64,000 nt of DNA from Salinicola corii (GTDB taxonomy: Bacteria > Pseudomonadota > Gammaproteobacteria > Pseudomonadales > Halomonadaceae), in contig NZ_VTPX01000016.1 of the NCBI RefSeq assembly GCF_008298015.1, positions 1 through 64,000 on the forward strand, in the 5' to 3' direction. Position numbers and translations under genes: made by a program. The notes below the pieces were generated by a model. It had not been told where the DNA came from and made no database searches. It saw nothing but the letters and a program-made list of their open reading frames with translations. Shown here in pieces: positions 1 through 8,600 of this stretch; position 1 is the stretch's first letter; each line of letters starts with the position of its first letter.

Positions 1-60
1 TACGAGCCCGGCCACTTCTCGTTTGAACTCAGTAGAAAAGGAACGACGTTGTCTGGCCAT
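1..60 (-). CDS. IS3-family transposase OrfA, N-terminal 20 residues (cut by window edge)
   Basis: The minus strand starts ATG at 60 and reads MARQRRSFSTEFKREVAGLV before leaving the window. The RRSFSxEFKREV signature is the first helix of the OrfA helix-turn-helix protein of IS3-family elements, which binds the IS ends and is joined to OrfB by programmed frameshifting. Only the first 20 codons are visible, so whether the element is intact cannot be judged. Confidence 0.75.
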   Translation of the reverse strand, partial: MARQRRSFSTEFKREVAGLV

Positions 61-127
61 GGATCACCTCTACTTTGGTGGCGACGATACCACCTAAATG
101 GGTGTCCGGTTTTAGTGAACCACTACA
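1..127 (-). mobile_element. IS3-family insertion sequence, end fragment
   Basis: Read on the minus strand, a terminal sequence starting TGTAGTGGTTCACTAAAACC at 127 is followed by about 65 untranslated bases and then the start of an OrfA-type transposase at position 60. This is the usual layout of the left end of an IS3-family element. The rest of the element lies before position 1. The IS end directly abuts the interior of an XRE regulator gene at 128, so the element probably inserted into that gene. Confidence 0.75.
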
Positions 128-307
128 CTGGAGCGTGATCTGAAAAGCCCGACCCTCAGCAAGCTGGCCGAGTTGTGTGAGGTGATGGAGGTGCATCCGC
201 TCACATTGCTAACGTTGGCCTATGCCGGTGATAGCGCACAAGAACTCGATGAGCTTTTGGATCGGGTGCGGCGAGAAGCAGAAGGGCTCGGAATCCATTT
301 TGAATGA
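128..307 (+). pseudogene. XRE-family regulator, C-terminal fragment cut by the IS
   Basis: An open frame runs straight out of the IS end and encodes about 59 residues, LERDLKSPTLSKLAELCEVMEVHPLTLL and on, to TGA at 305-307. The LExxxKxPTLxTLxxLxxxLxVHPLTLL pattern is the recognition helix and following helices of a Cro/C1-type HTH domain. The first half of the domain and the start codon are missing. The other half may lie on the far side of the IS, beyond position 1. It sits immediately before the decayed ATPase gene and may once have regulated it. Confidence 0.7.
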
Positions 308-396
308 CTACTTATTGGTCAAAAGCAGGTGGAAGATCAGTGGTAGCCGCAATGCGAAGACGTAGTAAACGCGATCCGCATACCACGCAATTTTGC

Positions 397-1552
397 ATGA
401 TGAGCACTACCATCAATATTCCTATGGGGGGACAATGATCAGGACATCGTCATTCAAGGCTACAAAAGTTTTCACCCTACAGATTCCGCCACTATTACGC
501 TTGAAACAGCAACTCAAAAGCCGGTGTTCTTCTATGGCCTCAACGGAGCCGGAAAGACGGCGATTGGGGAAGTAATCCACGGGTGCGACATTGGCAGTGC
601 CGAGTTTCATGCATGCCGGGTAGAAACGACACAGGGCGGCCCTTTCCGCTACCTGGTTTACAACCACTACTTCGTGCAGTCGGTAATCGGTGAAGCCGAA
701 GGTATGCCCGGCATCTTCACCATCGGCGAATTGGGGACCGAGACTCAACGGCAGATCGAAGAGCACGAACACTCACTTCAGGATGTCCGGGGTTCACGCG
801 AGGCTGCACAACGGGATATCACTCGCATTAACGGCGAGCTAGCAACGGCGCTTAACGATGCCAAAGAAGCAGTTTGAGCTGTCTACAAGGCTCACGATAA
901 AGACATATTCGATAACTTCCTCACGGGATATGGTCGCGGCGCGCAGAAGTTCTTCGATGACCTGCGTAATTACGAGACACCGGACGATGAGACCCTGGAC
1001 GATCTTGACAGTTTGGCCAAACGCTTGGCTGATATTTCCGGGGAGGAGACAACAAAAGGTCCCCACCACGTTGCGTTGAGTGCATTTCTTGCCATCGAAA
1101 AAGGTAGCGTCTGGCAGGAACGCGTGGAAGTATCCGGCGAGAGCCGCCTTGCCCCCCTCGTAGGGAAACTAGGTAATGGGGACTGGCTGAGCAAAGGCCG
1201 CGTGTTCGTGCACGACGATCAATGCCCATTTTGCCAGCAAGGATTGCCCCACGACTTCCTGGATGAATTAACCAAACTACTGGACGGAGATCGTCAACAA
1301 AAAAATCGACCTCATCGATGCACACATCACCGCCTACAAATCTGCCATCCAGACCTTGGAAGCGTCAGCAGACAAAGCGCTGGCCGACCCCCTCTCCCAA
1401 GAGACTGACTTGGAGGCAACATGGGATGCGGTGCATGCCCTCTTGAAAGCAAACTTCGCTACCATGCAGCTGAAACAGGCCTCTCCCTCGGAGCCGATAG
1501 AGATTAGCTCATCCGATCATCCGGAACTCTACAGATACCTACAAAAACACTC
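397..1552 (+). pseudogene. decayed AAA_13 / RloC-like zinc-hook ATPase
   Basis: Three pieces in two frames give one protein. A start at 397 or 400 reads MSTTINIPMG and then shifts frame in a run of six G at 426-431; removing one G joins it to DNDQDIVIQGYKSF and the Walker A motif GLNGAGKTA near 541. The frame then meets an in-frame TGA at 875-877, continues unchanged to a CPFCQQ zinc-hook motif near 1223, and shifts again near 1275-1285 (LDELTKL to WTEIVNKKIDLID). The match ends near 1552, where the opposing prpD gene stops. N-terminal P-loop plus CxxC hook is the architecture of AAA_13 proteins such as the anticodon nuclease RloC, which act in phage defence. The ATPase C-terminal half and any nuclease domain are absent, so it should be non-functional. 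Confidence 0.7.
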
Positions 1553-2903
1553 ACGCCCTAATCAGAGCAAACAACTCAGCCGCATCAACATTATCATCCA
1601 TATCAATAGCATTAATAAATCCAATAACTCGACATGACTTCTCCTCCCCCCAAACTGGCACGCACATTGAAAAGAACTTCTCTTCGATCTCTGACTCGCT
1701 AAGAGGGTTTTTAGGATCACCACGCGAGATAAACGGTTCCGAGGAATGGAGTGAGCCATCAACGAGGTAAATGTCTACCGCTGCTAACCGCTCAGCCGGA
1801 AAGCGCTTGCTAAATTCAAGCTCTTCGACAATTTCTATCTTATCAAAGATATCCAGAACAACAGGATCTTTAAGGTTCTCGTCGGCCACGTCCTGAGGCA
1901 ATACCCGGCTCTTACTTAGAGCCACTGCTATAGGGAAACAGGTCGCATATTGGGCTTGATCGGAGGTTTCTGGCTTTACCTTACTTAGGCGTGAAGCCTC
2001 ATGAAAAGTTCGGACCACAACACGTTTTACGTCCTGAATGGTTATCCCATGCATTTTCTTAAGCATCAGAACCGCGTCAATAGCCGGATGTGCCCAACGG
2101 CACACGGGGTAAGGCTTGAAGTATTGTTCCAATATGTACCAATTATTGCCCAAATCCTCCCAAGTATCGGCGACACACGTATCCTTAAAGATTAGCGCCG
2201 GAGCCCCAGTAAATCCCAACCTGGCCATATAAGCAGCCGATACGCCGACCATCGCCCCCCAGCCAGATCCATCCTTAACCATGGTCGGGTGATCAACATC
2301 TCGCATCAACTGGCTACGCGGGCCGTTGTATTCTGCGATACCCAACGCATGTTCGAACTGCTCATTGTTCAAATCCAGATGATCGCTAACTAGCGCGGCA
2401 CAGGTCAAAGCGTTCCAAGCTCCAGAGGAATGATAATCAGCTGTTGTGCGATGAAGAGCAATACCAAAACGAGTACCTAGCTCATATCCAATGACCAATT
2501 TGGTCAATATTTCTTTACCAGTGTAGTTACGCTCGCCACCACTCACGATCGCTGCTAGAGCCCCGATAATTGAGCACCCCACATGGCCCTTGGTTAACGC
2601 GTGTCCATCGTGGGCATCTATGGCGTCAATTGTGGTCGCATCGACCAAAGCGGCACCAGAGATACTTAATCTATCACCATGAGCCATGGAAGGCGCCATG
2701 ACAGCGCCTGGAACCGAACCGAAACTTAACTTTGCGAAATCATTAATAATACGCGAAGTTGGGGTCAGACTGCCGGAGGCTAAGGTAGACACCAAATCTT
2801 TCAAACAACGCTTGGCGTGCAGCTTGACGGATTCCGGTAACACCTCATAGGTAGTTTCTGTGACAAATTGATAAACATTGTCGTTGTCCAACAACTGGCT
2901 CAT
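1551..2903 (-). CDS. MmgE/PrpD family protein
   Basis: The 450-residue product belongs to the MmgE/PrpD fold, which includes 2-methylcitrate dehydratase and cis-aconitate decarboxylase. Family features are visible in order: an N-terminal helical region, DAIDAHDGHALTKGHVGCSIIGALAA (histidine-rich active-site region), the YELGTRFG helix, and the C-terminal lid domain. The start at 2903 has GAGG about 9 bases upstream; a longer frame from 2960 would read through a terminator hairpin. It is the last gene of a TRAP transporter/oxidoreductase cluster, so it probably acts on the imported acid or its product. Which reaction it catalyses cannot be told from sequence; members range from dehydratases to decarboxylases and isomerases. 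Confidence 0.85.
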   Translation of the reverse strand: MSQLLDNDNVYQFVTETTYEVLPESVKLHAKRCLKDLVSTLASGSLTPTSRIINDFAKLSFGSVPGAVMAPSMAHGDRLSISGAALVDATTIDAIDAHDGHALTKGHVGCSIIGALAAIVSGGERNYTGKEILTKLVIGYELGTRFGIALHRTTADYHSSGAWNALTCAALVSDHLDLNNEQFEHALGIAEYNGPRSQLMRDVDHPTMVKDGSGWGAMVGVSAAYMARLGFTGAPALIFKDTCVADTWEDLGNNWYILEQYFKPYPVCRWAHPAIDAVLMLKKMHGITIQDVKRVVVRTFHEASRLSKVKPETSDQAQYATCFPIAVALSKSRVLPQDVADENLKDPVVLDIFDKIEIVEELEFSKRFPAERLAAVDIYLVDGSLHSSEPFISRGDPKNPLSESEIEEKFFSMCVPVWGEEKSCRVIGFINAIDMDDNVDAAELFALIRA

Positions 2904-2921
2904 TTCCCGCCTCATGATTTT

Positions 2922-2956
2922 AAAAAAGAGGCCCAGCGGATATGCCGGGCTTTTTT
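2922..2956 (-). terminator. intrinsic terminator between dctP and prpD
   Basis: A hairpin with arms GCCCAGC (2931-2937) and GCCGGGC (2944-2950), one mismatch, is flanked by six A on one side and six T on the other, so it can work in both directions. On the minus strand it follows the dctP stop at 2963 and precedes the prpD start at 2903. Expression of prpD from the upstream promoter would need read-through. Confidence 0.7.
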
Positions 2957-2962
2957 GCATAG

Positions 2963-3967
2963 TTAGATAGCTGGAGCATTTTCCATGATTGCCTGTTTCA
3001 GGCTTTTTGGATACTCTTTATCAAGAATCGGCCATACATCACTTCGCACCTCATTGGCCATGGAGCTCATCTGTTCCTCGGTGAGATCGATATACTTAAT
3101 CCCGGCATTCCCGGCTTTTTTCCGATATTCAGCATCGGTCTTCTGTGCATTTTCAAATTGTTCACGCGAGATAACTTCAGCGGCCTCGGCAACAATGCTT
3201 TTTTGATTATCGTCCAGATCTTCCCAACTTTTTTCATTCATGGAAATAGCGGCTGTCACAAAGTAATGCCGTGTATCGACATAATAATCGATCACGTCTT
3301 TGAAATATGAATATGTCCAGTAAATATTATTTCCAGCGTCACCATCCACGACACCAGTCTGGATGGAAGTATAAACCTCACCAAAAGTCATCGGAACCGG
3401 TGTATAGCCCATGGCTCCGAGAGTCGAGGGATTAGGGAAGTTAGCGGTCACTCGTACCTTTGTATTATTGGCCTCAGAGATGTTTGTTGCATATGAATCT
3501 GCCGTCGCCACACCAGCAAAGCCCTCCGGATAAGCACCGAAGAAACGCAGGCCATTGTCGGAATAGATATCCTGATAGATAGTATTCAGCCAACCTCCTG
3601 GCTTGTAAGCATCAAGAGCCTGATCCCAATCAACAAACATATAGGGTACGTTACGGACACCCATTCGGCTATCATAGGAAGTCATTGGAAAATTTATCAT
3701 CATATCAATCTCTCCAACGATATGCAGATCAAAAACTTCCTTCTGATCTCCTAGCTCACCTCCATAAAACACCTGGACGTCGATTTCGTCATCAGTGCCT
3801 TTTGTACGCGACTCAATGATTTCAGCCAACTTCTGGAGTGATTCGCCCTGCGGGGTATCAGGCGAGCCAGTGTCAGTGGCCAATTTAATGGTCATGGTAT
3901 CAGCAAATGCAGTGCCCGAAAGCAGCGAAGTGCAGATGAGAGCGGCGGCTGTCTTCTTGTTGCTCAT
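2963..3967 (-). CDS. dctP: TRAP transporter substrate-binding protein (DctP family)
   Basis: This 334-residue periplasmic binding protein starts with a clear signal peptide, MSNKKTAAALICTSLLSGTAFA, cleaved before DTMTIK. The DctP fold follows: TIKLATDTG, GESLQKLAEIIESRT, VFYGGELGDQKEVFDLHIVGEIDM and the FGEVYTSIQTGVVDG signature that positions the substrate carboxylate. TGAGG lies just upstream of the start at 3967; the frame is open further upstream to 4123 but that part looks like leader. It captures an organic acid and delivers it to DctQM. A 249-base gap separates it from dctM, unlike the tight dctQ-dctM junction. The substrate is unknown. Confidence 0.9.
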   Translation of the reverse strand: MSNKKTAAALICTSLLSGTAFADTMTIKLATDTGSPDTPQGESLQKLAEIIESRTKGTDDEIDVQVFYGGELGDQKEVFDLHIVGEIDMMINFPMTSYDSRMGVRNVPYMFVDWDQALDAYKPGGWLNTIYQDIYSDNGLRFFGAYPEGFAGVATADSYATNISEANNTKVRVTANFPNPSTLGAMGYTPVPMTFGEVYTSIQTGVVDGDAGNNIYWTYSYFKDVIDYYVDTRHYFVTAAISMNEKSWEDLDDNQKSIVAEAAEVISREQFENAQKTDAEYRKKAGNAGIKYIDLTEEQMSSMANEVRSDVWPILDKEYPKSLKQAIMENAPAI

Positions 3968-4216
3968 TAAAAATGCCTCATAGTTTATGATGTTAATTTT
4001 ATCGGCAAACTTAAGATAAGTAATCACTTCCTCACCTGCAAGCAAAAACCAGACAATTAAGGAAATGCAATACCAGCCATAAAAATTACTAATATCCCTT
4101 ATGATGGCCCTTGCGATTTTCAATGTTAACTATCCTTACTCAGAAGATAGTGTCCTGAAGTACGAACCCTAATTCCTGCCAATGATCAGAAGTCTAAAGC
4201 ATCTCCTCCAGATCAC

Positions 4217-5512
4217 TTACATTACTCCCAGAAGATGCGGTATATAAAGCGACAAACTCGGCACGAAGGTGGTCAGCAACATTACCGGCATACCCACTAG
4301 CACGATCAAATAAATCGCGGGCATAACTGCTTTATGGATAGAAACCTTACCAATACGGCAGGCCATATAGAGGATAGGTGCCACGGGAGGGCTGTTAGCT
4401 CCAATAACCACAGAACAGGCGACGATAGCCCCGAAGTGGACCGGATCCACCCCTATAGACATCATCAGGGGCATGCACAACGGCGCAATCACCACGGTGA
4501 CCGAGAGATCATCCATGACTGCCCCCGCGAATATGAGAAATGCATTGACCATCAGCAGAATCATTATTGGATTCTGGACAAGATCGGTCATGAATTCAGT
4601 CAACTCTTGGGGCACCCGCTCTGCCACCAAAATCTTACCAATCATGAAGGAGAATAATAGTACCAGAACGATGGTCCCAGTCGTCTCAGCCGCGTTTACC
4701 ACGCTCTTGCGCAGCGTAGATAAAGTCAAATCCCGGTAAATGAAAAACCCAATCAACAAAGCAACTACCACGGCTACAGCGGCTGCCTCGGTCGGAGTAA
4801 AAACCCCTCCGTAAATACCGCCCAGAATAATAAACGGCATAGACAGTGCGGGCAGCGCTGAAACCAAAACACCGGATTTCTTCGTCTCCTTATCTACCTC
4901 TGATTCCTGTAATAACAATTCCTCATTGAACAGTCGACCGACACAGAAACGATTGAATAAAATCAGCCCTAACAGCAATAACAATCCTGGCCCAATAGTC
5001 GCTGCGAACAGTGCCGTAATGGACTGGCGTGTGGCCACACCAAAGAGAATCAATGTAATTGAGGGTGGAATCAAAATGCCTAGCAACGAAGACATACCCA
5101 GCAAGGCGCTAGAATAGCCCCGCGGATATCCACGATGAGACAGCGGGTCGACCATGATAGTACCGATGGAAGCGACGGCAGCAGTCGCCGTTCCCGAAAT
5201 AGCTCCAAAAACACCAGAAGCCATTACCATTGAGGCTCCCATCCCCCCTTTCTTACGGCCAACCATTAACTCAATGAAGTTAACAAGACGTTGAGCGATA
5301 CCACCGGACTTCATCAGGTATCCTGTCAAAACAAATAGCGGCAACGCCAACAGTACAATATGGTCCAGTGAGCGAAAGCCCTGTAGTAACAAGGTTACTG
5401 TATTGACATCGAAAGCGATGATGAGATATCCGAGCACAGCAGCAAAGGCCCAGGCGACAGGAACGCCGATCCCCATGAGCAGGATCAGCAATCCTACTGC
5501 AAAAATAGCCAT
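4217..5512 (-). CDS. dctM: TRAP transporter large permease (DctM family)
   Basis: A 431-residue hydrophobic protein with about 12 membrane segments and DctM signatures: GIGVPVAWAF at the N-terminus, LPLFVLTGYLMKSGG, GVFGAISGTATAAVASIG, LLGILIPPSITLILFG and TPTEAAAVAVV. It is the ion-motive transport subunit, using a sodium or proton gradient for uptake. Its start at 5512 lies only 3 bases after the dctQ stop, so the two are translated as a pair. Confidence 0.93.
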   Translation of the reverse strand: MAIFAVGLLILLMGIGVPVAWAFAAVLGYLIIAFDVNTVTLLLQGFRSLDHIVLLALPLFVLTGYLMKSGGIAQRLVNFIELMVGRKKGGMGASMVMASGVFGAISGTATAAVASIGTIMVDPLSHRGYPRGYSSALLGMSSLLGILIPPSITLILFGVATRQSITALFAATIGPGLLLLLGLILFNRFCVGRLFNEELLLQESEVDKETKKSGVLVSALPALSMPFIILGGIYGGVFTPTEAAAVAVVVALLIGFFIYRDLTLSTLRKSVVNAAETTGTIVLVLLFSFMIGKILVAERVPQELTEFMTDLVQNPIMILLMVNAFLIFAGAVMDDLSVTVVIAPLCMPLMMSIGVDPVHFGAIVACSVVIGANSPPVAPILYMACRIGKVSIHKAVMPAIYLIVLVGMPVMLLTTFVPSLSLYIPHLLGVM

Positions 5513-5515
5513 AAT

Positions 5516-6025
5516 TCACACTTCCTCATTAATCGAGTTGTAACATGCTTTACCCGTGATTAGGTCGCGCAGCGCATAAGCAAAGCATCCTATACTGGCT
5601 ATGATGACAGCAGCCTGCGAAATGATCTGCGGAATTCTTAACCCGGCGGTCGTCTGAGGCATACGTAACGAGAACTTGAGCATATCCCAAGCCAAGTACA
5701 TGAACATAACTGTAGTCAAGAGCATGACGATAGCTACAAACCGCTGATGTAGCTTGCTTAAAAATTCGTATTTCAATGCTTTTGGCACGAAATCGACCAC
5801 AATATGCTCGGCACGCCGACTGGCGATAACCGCCCCTGTCATGTATAGCCACATAGCTGCCAAGAGGGCCAATTCGTCCAGCCCGATAACTGAGACATTA
5901 AAAACATAACGAGCAAGAACAATCATGAAGACTAGTAAAACCAAGGAAGCACTTGCCACGATAGCAACCACACCCAATATTTTACTTGTTATATAATCCA
6001 AGTTCGCAAAGAATTTTTTTAACAT
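5516..6025 (-). CDS. dctQ: TRAP transporter small permease (DctQ family)
   Basis: The 169-residue protein has four predicted membrane helices and DctQ hallmarks: RYVFNVSVIGLDELALLAAMWLYMTG and ASRRAEHIVVDFV. It is the accessory membrane subunit that stabilises DctM. The start at 6025 is preceded by AAGGAT; an upstream in-frame ATG at 6040 lacks this. It sits between the FAD oxidoreductase gene (65 bases upstream) and dctM. Confidence 0.9.
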   Translation of the reverse strand: MLKKFFANLDYITSKILGVVAIVASASLVLLVFMIVLARYVFNVSVIGLDELALLAAMWLYMTGAVIASRRAEHIVVDFVPKALKYEFLSKLHQRFVAIVMLLTTVMFMYLAWDMLKFSLRMPQTTAGLRIPQIISQAAVIIASIGCFAYALRDLITGKACYNSINEEV

Positions 6026-6090
6026 ACTTAATCCTTGCACAGTTTAGTTGGTTAATGTTATGAAAGGCATTTCACCATGCCACGTTGATT

Positions 6091-7398
6091 TCAGATTTCA
6101 GAGCGGCTTCTGAATTTTTGCATCTGCATGCGCAACGGTACGACCAGACGTAGAATCGCCTCCGGTGGCAGGCGCGACGGCTTACCGGAAACCTCGACGA
6201 TATTGTCGAGAAGCTCATGCTTGATACCGCTAGCATAATCGGCCAGCATCATACCAGAGATGGTGCCTCTCGACGCTCCCACACTTTGATCACAACCAGC
6301 TGAATAGAGGTTATCATCCAATTTACCGAAGTAAGTTTCAAAGTTACCGGAGAGGCTACTGGCACCTCCCCAGGTATGCGTGAAAGGTATATGGGCAAGC
6401 CCGGGATAACGCTCTTCATAAGCCCTGCGATGCTGCTTTTTCAGCTTAGGCAGTAACTGAGGCGGTGTATTGTAATCAAAGGCGTAGCGGTAGCCGTTAC
6501 GGATCAATATTCGCCGATCTTGCGTAACACGCAGGGTTGTACCGCCATGATCCGCTGGGGTAATTCCCCAATCAAGCTGGCCACCGAACTGCTCCATCTC
6601 GGTAGCAGTCAACGGGCGAGTCCAACTGGCAAAAGTCATCACTGGCAGGATTCTATTTTTCATGAATCCCAATTCTTTGGTAAAAGCATTTGTAGCGAGA
6701 ATCACCTTACCGCAGTGAAGTGTGCAGTAACTGGTACGGATAGTGAATCCCTCGGCCCGCTTATTAATTCCTATAACCGGTGAACGCTCCGAGACCGTCA
6801 CATTGACCGGCATATTGTCGACCAACCCTCTAACCAGAGCCGCCGGTTGCATAAGAGCACCACCGGGAGTGTAGACAGCCTCCTGATAATAAGTAGTCCC
6901 AAAAATATTTTCCAGGCAATCGCCGGTAAAATCTTCATATTCCTCGGCCACATTATTGAGAAGTGACTTATAATATGCAAGAAATTCTATACCGCGGTTT
7001 CCCACTGCCGCCTGGTACTTGCCTACGCGTGACCATTGACAATTTATATCGTAAGTATTTACCTGCGCCTCGAGGTAATCAATGGCCACGCGGTTAAGCT
7101 CCATGACCTTATTGAGATAACACTTATCACCCAGTTCCAACTCTCTCTTATGCGGCAGGTCAATTACGAAGCCTGAATTTCGCCCCGAGACTCCTTGGCC
7201 AACTTTCAGTGCCTCAATCAATAGCACACTGTGACTCGGGTTGTTCTCAGCATAGCGACGCACAGCCGCAAGTCCAGTAAACCCTCCCCCTATGACAACC
7301 ATGTCAAAGTTTGAATCTTGCTGCATGGGCGGATAATCCGTGATGGAGCCCAAGGTCTCGAACCAACCGCAGTTATCGTCATAGCTGGGAAAAATCAT
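6091..7398 (-). CDS. FAD-dependent oxidoreductase, DAO family
   Basis: The 435-residue product has a dinucleotide-binding motif VVIGGGFTGLAAVRRYAE near residues 34-51, an acidic residue ending the second strand (LLIEAL), the flavin-contact motif SGRNSGFV, and a C-terminal second FAD contact (YSAGCDQSVGASRGTISG). This is the DadA/PuuB-like amine or amino-acid oxidase group that oxidises C-N bonds. Being first in the cluster and divergent from LysR, it probably acts on the compound imported by the TRAP system, or on a nitrogenous precursor. PuuB-like N-terminal context (SYDDNCGWF) suggests an amine substrate, but this is inference. Confidence 0.8.
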   Translation of the reverse strand: MIFPSYDDNCGWFETLGSITDYPPMQQDSNFDMVVIGGGFTGLAAVRRYAENNPSHSVLLIEALKVGQGVSGRNSGFVIDLPHKRELELGDKCYLNKVMELNRVAIDYLEAQVNTYDINCQWSRVGKYQAAVGNRGIEFLAYYKSLLNNVAEEYEDFTGDCLENIFGTTYYQEAVYTPGGALMQPAALVRGLVDNMPVNVTVSERSPVIGINKRAEGFTIRTSYCTLHCGKVILATNAFTKELGFMKNRILPVMTFASWTRPLTATEMEQFGGQLDWGITPADHGGTTLRVTQDRRILIRNGYRYAFDYNTPPQLLPKLKKQHRRAYEERYPGLAHIPFTHTWGGASSLSGNFETYFGKLDDNLYSAGCDQSVGASRGTISGMMLADYASGIKHELLDNIVEVSGKPSRLPPEAILRLVVPLRMQMQKFRSRSEI

Positions 7399-7560
7399 AT
7401 ACAGATACCTATTGCGCCACTTTGCATAGTCGTCACGTTTGAAGCTGTACTTCTTTCTCTAACTACAGATATAATCGGTAACGATAAAAATATCTACTTG
7501 AAAAGCGATACTTAAGGCGAAATGATATATTATATAAATAAAACTTATACTTTGGGAGGA

Positions 7561-8538
7561 ATGACATTGCTTAACGATAGTCGTCCGCTGGAAACTTACT
7601 GGCTTAATACTTTCGTCGTACTCGCTGAGTCTGACTCTCTGCGAGACGCCGCGCTCAAGCTGAATGTCACCCAGCCAGCTATTTCTCAACACCTTAAGCA
7701 ACTGGAAAGCCGGTTCCAGGCGCAGCTGATCATTCGCCGTACTCGCCCATTGCGCCTGACGGCCCCGGGGAAGGTACTCTATCAGCACGCTGTCTCGTTA
7801 CTTGCCGAACTTCGTCGCATAGATGACTTGGTGCGTGACGCAGAGGATCAGGGGCTAATCCAATGCCGGCTGGGCCTGATCACTTCTATTTCCGAGGTTG
7901 CAGGTAGTCAGATAATCGCCAACCTGAAGGATAAATCGGAGCGCATCACCATTAGAAGCGGACTGACTAATGAGTTAAAGGATGCATTCCTCCAGCGCGA
8001 TATCGACATTCTCATTTCGAACGACTCCATGCCGGAGATAAGCGACATAGAGCGTGTTAAAATTTTTCGCGACCCCATGTTAGTAGCATATCCCAAGGTA
8101 TGGGAAAATACTTTCGACGGCTCCTTGCAAAACCTAGCTGCAACAATGCCGTTAATTCGTTATGGTAGGAATACCAGTGTAGGTGTTTTCAGTGATGTCA
8201 CACTACGCCGCATAAATCTCTCAGTAAAATTCAAGTATGAGACTGATGATACTCACAGCCTGTTGATCTTTGTTGAAGCCGGTCATGGATGGGGGTTACT
8301 CAGTTTTCTATGCGTCGCGCAGTGCATGCACCGAATGCATAACATAAAACTTATGAGTCTTGATAGTGAACGCCATGCCCGTAACATTTATCTTATTTAT
8401 CGAAAGAATGAAATGCGCACAATCCCACTAAGAATTGCCGATATTTTAAAGCAGCACTTCTTCGACAACGTCTTTCCACAACTCAAGCAACATGCTCCGT
8501 GGATCGACCAAAGCGCCTTTATAGTAGACACAGCATAG
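7561..8538 (+). CDS. LysR-type transcriptional regulator
   Basis: About 325 residues with the LysR N-terminal winged helix (NTFVVLAESDSLRDAALKLNVTQPAISQHLKQLESRF) followed by a substrate-binding domain. It is divergent from the oxidoreductase-TRAP-prpD genes and probably controls them in response to the substrate. The start is uncertain: GGGAGG at 7554-7559 is only 1 base from the ATG at 7561, but 7 bases from an in-frame TTG at 7567, which may be the true start. An ATG at 7522 with a weaker AAGG is also possible. Base composition is AT-rich like the rest of this block and unlike the core. Confidence 0.88.
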   Translation: MTLLNDSRPLETYWLNTFVVLAESDSLRDAALKLNVTQPAISQHLKQLESRFQAQLIIRRTRPLRLTAPGKVLYQHAVSLLAELRRIDDLVRDAEDQGLIQCRLGLITSISEVAGSQIIANLKDKSERITIRSGLTNELKDAFLQRDIDILISNDSMPEISDIERVKIFRDPMLVAYPKVWENTFDGSLQNLAATMPLIRYGRNTSVGVFSDVTLRRINLSVKFKYETDDTHSLLIFVEAGHGWGLLSFLCVAQCMHRMHNIKLMSLDSERHARNIYLIYRKNEMRTIPLRIADILKQHFFDNVFPQLKQHAPWIDQSAFIVDTA

Positions 8539-8600
8539 CGGAAATCGTACGCGCCCATATGGACTGGTTTCTGGGAAAGATCACAGTTACTGTGCGGTGC

